From positions 19,210-83,209 of the forward strand of contig JAZRLO010000025.1 of the NCBI GenBank assembly GCA_045646845.1: DNA of 64,000 nucleotides. Direction: 5' to 3'. This document shows positions 58,812 through 64,000 of this stretch, one piece after another (position 1 is the stretch's first letter; every line of letters starts with the position of its first letter). The DNA is from HGM04593 sp045646845. Lineage in GTDB: Bacteria; Bacteroidota; Bacteroidia; Bacteroidales; Bacteroidaceae. Position numbers and translations under genes: made by a program. Below the pieces are notes generated by a model, which was given only the letters and a program-made list of their open reading frames with translations, was not told where the DNA came from and did no database searches.

Positions 58812-59465
58812 TCAGGCAAGCAGTGCTGTAGCCAACTGCTCCATGGCTACAACATCGCTATCCTTCATGCGAGAGCTTATGGTAACCATAGGCTCCACAA
58901 TCTCTATCTCCTTCATACCCTCCAGCATTGAACGCATCACACGACCTGCCGTAGGTGCCCATGAGCCGTTTTCCACAATGGCAACCTTGCGTTTCTGGAA
59001 TGCCTTTATCTTGAGATGATGCAGGAAATCGTGCATAGGCGGGAACACATCGGCATCGTACGATGCAGCACATACGACCATATGGCTGTAACGGAAAGCA
59101 TCCTCTACAGCCTCGGCCATGTCGCAACGAGATAGGTCTGTTACAACGACCTTAGGCACACCCTTTGCACGCAGTATCTCGGCAAGTCGGTTGGCTGCAA
59201 CAGCAGTTCCGCCATGTATCGATGCGTATGCTATAAACACACCCTCTGTTTCGGGTTCATACTTGCTCCATGTATCATAAAGTCCTATGTAATGACCCAA
59301 GTTCTCTGTAAGCACAGGACCATGCAGGGGACAAATAGTCCTTATATCGAGTGTTGCAGCTTTCTTGAGAAGATTCTGCACCTGCACACCGTACTTGCCG
59401 CATATATTGAAGTAATAGCGGCGTGCCTCACATTCCCAGCCGCTTTTACCGATGAACAAGGACAA
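58812..59465 (-). pseudogene. Truncated A-type flavoprotein (FprA-like), C-terminal part
   Basis: About 217 residues. The metallo-beta-lactamase diiron domain is mostly missing; only its end remains (NLLKKAATLDIRTICPLHGP, TENLGHYIGLYDTWSKYEPE). The flavodoxin domain follows (GVFIAYASIHGGTAVAANRL, VVCAASYDADVFPPMHDFLH, AIVENGSWAPTAGRVMRSML). Full-length FprA is about 400 residues. The 5' boundary near 59460 coincides with the start of another truncated gene on the opposite strand. Likely inactive as an O2/NO reductase. Confidence 0.75.
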
Positions 59466-59882
59466 ATCCTCGGTGCTTACAGGATAAATGGAAAGACCTA
59501 TGAAGCAAACAAGACAATGGTAATGAGAGTCTCCTTAAAAGGGGATATGTTCTTTATCAGTAGGAAATGGATGGGTGACAATGGTTTTCAGCAACTAACA
59601 TTGGTTAATAATTCAAAAGCAATGAAGTTCCACGATAAGCGGAAATCCATACGCAGAGCTTTATGTAAAGACAAGGACGGTGCTTTTATATTGCAGTCCA
59701 ATTACCCAATGACAATGTCCGATTTTGCTTTAGAATGTGGCAAACGCTGTACCAATGCAACCTACCTTGATATGGGAGAATTTGGTTACGGATATATCAA
59801 AAATGGATTGTTCACAAGACCACTATACATTTGGGGATATTTCACAAGACATAAACAGACCAATTGGCTATATATTGAATAG
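59461..59882 (+). pseudogene. C-terminal fragment of a Bacteroidales secreted protein (phosphodiester-glycosidase-like)
   Basis: The plus frame from about 59461 reads EQGQILGAYRINGKTYEANK, then MVMRVSLKGDMFFISRKWMG, IRRALCKDKDGAFILQSNYP, ATYLDMGEFGYGYIKNG and ends TRHKQTNWLYIE. The x-YLDMG- and TNW-ending pattern resembles C-termini of secreted proteins with phosphodiester-glycosidase-like sequence. The N-terminus is absent: upstream codons in frame belong to the antisense of the FprA remnant. Identification is tentative. Confidence 0.45.
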
Positions 59883-60055
59883 AAACTTTGAATTGCTATT
59901 GCAAGCAAGAGTTTACAGAGTGTTTCACAAGCTGTAAAAAGCCACGAAATACAGTAAGTCGAAGTGTTTAAAAAAGATGCCGCAGTGCCGTGAATTATCG
60001 CCGTTAAGGGTTGCAGGGAACGTAGGCTTTGTGTAAATTTGTAACCAAACAAATG

Positions 60056-60077
60056 TTTACCGGTAGTTTACCGGTAG
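60056..60077 (+). repeat. Two direct TTTACCGGTAG repeats
   Basis: TTTACCGGTAG occurs twice head to tail, each containing the palindrome TACCGGTA. It lies 43 nt before the interrupted tRNA. Otherwise 59883-60119 has no gene. Confidence 0.6.
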
Positions 60078-60119
60078 ATAATTTACGAGAGAATTAATTG
60101 GTAAGCATAAATGCTTTAA

Positions 60120-60330
60120 GGGCTTTTAGCTCAGTTGGTTACACGTGCTGAATTTGCAAAATTCAGCATGCTTGGCAACAGACTCATAATCTGGAGGTCC
60201 TAGGTTATCTCCTTCGTTCTATTCGTTTGCACCGGCTGCGCCGACAGCAAACAACGAAGTCGATGGGTCTCTACGAGACACGTGTTGTTGAGGGCTCGCC
60301 CGAAAAAATCTCAAGCCCTAGATGGCCCAC
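60120..60330 (+). tRNA. tRNA-Met(CAT) copy with insertions in the D and T loops
   Basis: Three segments identical to the intact tRNA at 56018: 60120-60141 (GGGCTTTTAGCTCAGTTGGT...), 60175-60206 (GCAACAGACTCATAATCTGG...) and 60312-60330 (CAAGCCCTAGATGGCCCAC). A 33-nt insert (60142-60174) in the D loop contains the hairpin TGCTGAATTT/AAATTCAGCA. A ~105-nt insert (60207-60311) in the T loop contains CTTCGTT/AACGAAG with GTTTGC/GCAAAC inside, GTCTC-TAC-GAGAC, and GGGC-TC-GCCC. It is either a pseudo-tRNA or a gene with removable inserts. A terminator follows. Confidence 0.8.
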
Positions 60331-60337
60331 CGAACGT

Positions 60338-60378
60338 AAAATGCTAAGATGTTTATTTCAAGCGTCTTAGCATTTTTC
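60338..60378 (+). terminator. Terminator after the interrupted tRNA
   Basis: AAAATGCTAAGATG pairs with CGTCTTAGCATTTT (one G-U) around TTTATTTCAAG, then a T-rich tail. Confidence 0.85.
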
Positions 60379-60438
60379 TTTTCTTCTTATTAGACTCTTT
60401 CTGTTATTTTTGTGTCACCCGACATACTGCATAAGCAT

Positions 60439-60478
60439 AATTCCGGCCAGGGAGTCAACGGATTCCCTGGCCGGAATT
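60439..60478 (-). terminator. Terminator after the sialidase gene
   Basis: AATTCCGGCCAGGGAGTC pairs with GATTCCCTGGCCGGAATT (one G-T) around AACG, 26 nt past the sialidase stop codon on the minus strand. Confidence 0.85.
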
Positions 60479-60504
60479 ATTCCAATTGGTCAAGAGTGCT
60501 TCAG

Positions 60505-63500
60505 TTATCTCACCAGCACTTTCTTGCCGTCGATGATGTATATACCCTTGACCGGTTTCAACACTTTGCGACCCTGAAGGTCATAAATACCTTTAACCAC
60601 TCCGGTTTCAGTTTTCACCTCTTCAACGCCTGTTGTGCCGGGGAAACGGAAACTGTAGGATGCTGCCTCCTGTGAACCCTCAGGTGCAGGCAAGTATGCC
60701 TTGTTGGCATTGTTGAGGAAAGCCAAGCCACCCTCCTGGTTCAACTTGGCCTTGTAAAGACCAGGCTCGCCATCAACAAAGCCAAGCACGTATGCCTCGC
60801 CCTGGATATTGGTATCAACGAGTGTACCCTCGAGCAAGTTCTCACCAATAACGGCAGGAGCCTCGCTTGACTGCACAAAGCCATAGTTGCCCTTGGCAGC
60901 CTTTACAATCACAGCCTCCTCGGCTGGGAGAACGCCTGTCACCTGCTCCAGTGTAACATAACCGTTGTTGATTTCAGACACAACGTATGCTTCCACGTTT
61001 GCAGGAATTGCTGCATTGAAGCCAAGGTAAAGTGTAGCATAACCGGCATCACCTACATTGAGTTCGTGAATATCGCTCTCAAGGGTGAATTTCAATGAAG
61101 AACCGCCATCAGTTGCAGCTGCATCTGTAGTCCAATAGCCAAGGTTGCTGTTCACGTCGTTCAAATAGCCCAAAGAGTGTGATGCATTGCGGAATACGAA
61201 TACATTGTTGTTGTTCTCGAACATATACACAGGTGCAGTTTCATAGTCTACTGCAGAAACGTGTGCGTTGTTCGACACAGCACCACCGATAGCCTTCTCT
61301 GCACCAAGCGCACGGTTCACAATCTTATAGCCAGCGAATGGGTTACCCACAAAGGCAAAGAGAGCGTTGTTGCCGCTCTGTGCAGTTGCGTTGCAAGCGA
61401 ACTTGCCTGTTGCCTCATCATAGTACACATTCTTTGTGTTGCGGATCTTGAGTGAATACCAGCAAGCCATATCGTAAGAAGATGAAGGCTTGAAAGGCAT
61501 ATCCTCCAATTCGCACTCAATCACGAATGTCCTGCCCTCGTCCTCGGCTGTCGCAACACCCTCGGGAGTACCCGATGTCTGCGCAAAAGCAGCAGAGAGA
61601 ACAGGTGGGAATGACTCACCGACGTATGCGACCTCGGGTTGGCTGAGCCACTCGGTGTTGCCATAACGGTATGAGTATGTAATGTTTACAGGTAGTGCGC
61701 CTGTATCCTCTGCATTGCCAAGAATTTCAACATACTTGCCGTTTGTAATCTGCGAAATTGTCAAAGGCACGTAAACCATTGAATAGCCACCGGGAGTCTC
61801 CTCGTAGAAGAAACCGATGCGGCCATCGGTCTGCAAGGTAAATGTACTGTAGGCAGAGCCCTGTGCGGTACTTACGAGCATACCTCTCTCCCAACCTGTT
61901 GCAAAGGTTGGAACATCGTTCTTGCCACCCTTCTGATAGCTGTACTTGCTTGTGATATCCTTGAAGTAGAAACCGACGTTGCGACGAACATCACCCGAGT
62001 ACTCCTCAAGGCCAAGAGGCAATGACTGCAATACAATGTTATGTATATCACCATCGGCACCAAGTACCTTAAATGTTGTAATCTCACCGTTTGTACCATT
62101 CCAGTCGCTTGGTGCAGGGATGTCGCTGTTTGTACCCTCGCCCCAAGAGCCCTGACCTTTCTCAACATCTGTGTATGTGAAGATATTGTAGTAGCGGCCG
62201 TGTGGCTTGCGTGACGACATAATCACGTCACCGTTAGGCAACTCCTCACACTTGGGCTCGTTTGCATTGCCAAAGTTGGGGAAAGGCATATCCTCGCGTG
62301 TGCCAAGAATGTTCCATGTGAGACCGAAGTCATCGGAGTATGCAACGCGGTTGTGCATATCCTTGCTCCAGAGAGCTGCATAGATACGATAGTAGTCGCC
62401 CACCTTAATCTTTGAACTCTGGAAGATACGGCCTGAACCGAAGAAGAAGCTCTGCGCTGTATACTGGTCCTGGCTTGTCTTGTCACCGGCCTTGTAAGCC
62501 TCGGTATCCCACAAGCCATAGAACTCCTCGGTAATATCGTCAAAGATAGCATTTTCGTCATTTACCGAGTGGTATGTCTCGCCACCATCCTCGCTGTAGA
62601 AGCGTGCGATGCGGTTAGGATTCTCGCGTGTTGCGCTACCGCACACAGTGCGACCGGTTACACAAATAAGGAGTACGCGACCTGTCTCGCGGTCAATGCA
62701 TACAGCAGGGTCGCCGTAACCGTCATTGTGCTGGGTTGTTATATCTCCGTCTACATTGTCATCTACATTACCGGTGATGATAGTTGTACCCTCGCCCCAT
62801 ACTGTACCATCGGCAGAACCGATACGCTGCACCAAGTCAACACGACCGAAACCAATGTCGGCACCACAAGGACGATAGTCGTTAAGCGCAAGCAACTTGC
62901 CGTCCTTGCGTGTTGCAATGGCAGGGATGCGGTAAGGAGGGTTGTTGTGATACCACAAGTACTGGTACTCGCTCTCCATGTCACCTGTGAAATTAACATT
63001 CACTATAGGTTTAACCTTGACCGTAAAGTCTGTGAGAAGGACACCATTGCCATTTGTTCCTGCCAGAGTGAACGACAGGCTTTCAAGGTTCTCGTTTACA
63101 GAAGCGATAGTCTGTGCCTCACGGCTTGTAGTGTAGGCTGTGCCGTTGAATGTGAATGTAAGGTCTGTGTCGTGGTTGTTGTTTGCAAAAGTGAATGAGT
63201 ACTCCTCGATTCTGTAGCCCTCGGGCGCTGTCAATGTATAGGTTGAATTTGTGGTCTGACCGCTCATCATCTGCACATTATCGTTAACCCAATTCATGTT
63301 GTTTACGCCACAACCGAATGTCAACTGAGGAGTCTTTGTGCTCTTCCAAATGCTATTCCAGTTCTGGTTTGCAGTGCTGCCATCCCTGTACAAATTACCG
63401 TTTTCTTTGTTAATTGTATATTCAACGCTCTCACCCTCAACAATGCTTGCATTCCAGCCGTGATAGGTGAATGTGCTCATCGACACCTTCTCGCCGTGTG

Positions 63501-64000
63501 GGAAATAGTATGTCTTCTGCTCTCCATTCAACCCCTTTGTAATGGTTGTTGTAGATGTAGTACTGCCGTATGTGAGCTTGAAGTCACCTATGCGTGTGTT
63601 TGTCTGTGGATACTTTGTCTCACCCGTTACATTCAGGCGCACATTTACAGCATTGGGGTTGACGCGTGTGATAGTCCAGCGTGAACCGGCATCGGTAATG
63701 CCATAGAAATTGAGGTCGCCACCGGCACCGCCATACATATTCAAAGAGTAGCCACCAGCAACATTTGTGGTCACACCGATACCGGGCTTTGTATCTACAG
63801 CGTTCTGGCTCATATCCAGGAACCACTTTGCAGCATCGCCTGTTGTCCACGAAGCGGCAGTGCCGTTACCGGGAGATGTGCTTGCTGTGAGCTTATATTG
63901 CTGACCCAAAGCCTTGCAGTAGATATCGAAACCGTCGGTGTTGTTACCCACGAAGCAGAAGAGCTGGTTCTCGAGGCTCATATCCAAAGCGGCTGTTCCT
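60505..64000 (-). CDS. Large secreted sialidase (BNR-repeat, GH33-like), 5' end beyond window
   Basis: The frame runs from the stop at 60505 to the right edge with no start: at least 1165 residues, signal peptide not visible. The N-terminal visible part has beta-rich modules (about 1-330). Sialidase domain about 335-770: YRIPAIATRKDGKLLALNDY (the R-I-P motif with arginine-triad Arg), DPAVCIDRETGRVLLI, Asp-boxes YSEDGGETYH and YSDDFGLTWN, and VIMSSRKPHGR. More beta modules follow, then the tail GIYDLQGRKVLKPVKGIYII. It likely releases sialic acids from host glycans at the cell surface. Confidence 0.88.
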   Translation of the reverse strand, partial: GTAALDMSLENQLFCFVGNNTDGFDIYCKALGQQYKLTASTSPGNGTAASWTTGDAAKWFLDMSQNAVDTKPGIGVTTNVAGGYSLNMYGGAGGDLNFYGITDAGSRWTITRVNPNAVNVRLNVTGETKYPQTNTRIGDFKLTYGSTTSTTTITKGLNGEQKTYYFPHGEKVSMSTFTYHGWNASIVEGESVEYTINKENGNLYRDGSTANQNWNSIWKSTKTPQLTFGCGVNNMNWVNDNVQMMSGQTTNSTYTLTAPEGYRIEEYSFTFANNNHDTDLTFTFNGTAYTTSREAQTIASVNENLESLSFTLAGTNGNGVLLTDFTVKVKPIVNVNFTGDMESEYQYLWYHNNPPYRIPAIATRKDGKLLALNDYRPCGADIGFGRVDLVQRIGSADGTVWGEGTTIITGNVDDNVDGDITTQHNDGYGDPAVCIDRETGRVLLICVTGRTVCGSATRENPNRIARFYSEDGGETYHSVNDENAIFDDITEEFYGLWDTEAYKAGDKTSQDQYTAQSFFFGSGRIFQSSKIKVGDYYRIYAALWSKDMHNRVAYSDDFGLTWNILGTREDMPFPNFGNANEPKCEELPNGDVIMSSRKPHGRYYNIFTYTDVEKGQGSWGEGTNSDIPAPSDWNGTNGEITTFKVLGADGDIHNIVLQSLPLGLEEYSGDVRRNVGFYFKDITSKYSYQKGGKNDVPTFATGWERGMLVSTAQGSAYSTFTLQTDGRIGFFYEETPGGYSMVYVPLTISQITNGKYVEILGNAEDTGALPVNITYSYRYGNTEWLSQPEVAYVGESFPPVLSAAFAQTSGTPEGVATAEDEGRTFVIECELEDMPFKPSSSYDMACWYSLKIRNTKNVYYDEATGKFACNATAQSGNNALFAFVGNPFAGYKIVNRALGAEKAIGGAVSNNAHVSAVDYETAPVYMFENNNNVFVFRNASHSLGYLNDVNSNLGYWTTDAAATDGGSSLKFTLESDIHELNVGDAGYATLYLGFNAAIPANVEAYVVSEINNGYVTLEQVTGVLPAEEAVIVKAAKGNYGFVQSSEAPAVIGENLLEGTLVDTNIQGEAYVLGFVDGEPGLYKAKLNQEGGLAFLNNANKAYLPAPEGSQEAASYSFRFPGTTGVEEVKTETGVVKGIYDLQGRKVLKPVKGIYIIDGKKVLVR

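Noticed and set aside
59214..59460. N-terminal part of a plus-strand protein joined to the 59461-59882 fragment
   Set aside because: This stretch is antisense to the FprA remnant and shows no family sequence; only the part after the junction looks like a protein.

Overview
The window looks like a chromosomal segment of a Bacteroidales bacterium, probably a Prevotellaceae- or Bacteroidaceae-like gut or rumen commensal. Four things point there: (1) Bacteroidetes-type promoters (TTTG, 19-20 nt, TAnnTTTG); (2) secreted proteins ending in a short tail of the type IYDLxGRxV...GIYIIxGKKxLVR; (3) typical Bacteroidales gene orders (lpxK-purine nucleoside phosphorylase-thiL, parE-coaD-S41 peptidase, topA-aroK-speA-argB); (4) an exbB-membrane protein-exbD cluster in which ExbB carries a signal peptide. 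No rRNA, CRISPR array, prophage or canonical insertion sequence is visible.

Layout. 1-1.8 kb: ExbD (cut by the window edge), a membrane protein, ExbB and tRNA-Ser. 2-5.2 kb: lpxK, purine nucleoside phosphorylase, thiL and a small membrane protein. 5.4-11.5 kb (minus strand): Mrp/ApbC, Dabb protein, trmB, ilvE, xseB, xseA, mnmA. 11.6-14.1 kb: MATE transporter, cytidylate-kinase-like protein, phosphoesterase. 14.5-17.4 kb: a methyltransferase and pckA. 17.7-20.7 kb: upp behind a structured leader, and a large secreted nuclease. 21.3-28.4 kb: S41 peptidase, coaD, parE and a GNAT-like protein, separated by dense intergenic repeats. 28.7-34.4 kb: a 53-residue peptide gene, a large secreted protein, an AAA ATPase and a DUF3109 protein, again with many repeats. 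34.8-48.3 kb: gpmI, then a plus-strand run of NUDIX, TPR protein, outer-membrane barrel, topA, aroK, speA, argB and a YgjP-like metallopeptidase. 48.3-53.4 kb (minus): a two-gene TIR / formylglycine-enzyme-like membrane cassette, CPBP protease, ribF, HAD hydrolase. 53.6-55.9 kb: an ABC exporter. 56-60.4 kb: a segment between an intact tRNA-Met and a tRNA-Met copy interrupted twice, with a PfkB kinase, a secreted PepT-like peptidase and two truncated genes joined head to head. 60.5-64 kb: a large secreted sialidase running off the window.

Most genes are housekeeping: lipid A, purine and thiamine salvage, DNA repair and topology, tRNA modification, gluconeogenesis/glycolysis, polyamine and arginine synthesis, flavin synthesis. 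Secreted nuclease, sialidase and peptidase suggest growth on host- or diet-derived polymers.

The unusual content is between and beside these genes. (a) A repeat family has AACTCC(T/C)(A/T)CC terminal inverted repeats and paired subterminal hairpins. One unit encloses a DUF559 nuclease gene, a second encloses a decayed DUF559 remnant in the same position and orientation, and many units are empty. This looks like a small nuclease-associated element family, comparable in logic to RAYT/REP. (b) A different ~78-nt stem-loop (four copies) keeps its structure while its stem sequences change, and sits just past stop codons. (c) A tRNA-Met copy has hairpin insertions in both its D and T loops. (d) The TIR/FGE-like gene pair is AT-rich and looks acquired. 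(e) upp has a multibranched leader RNA.
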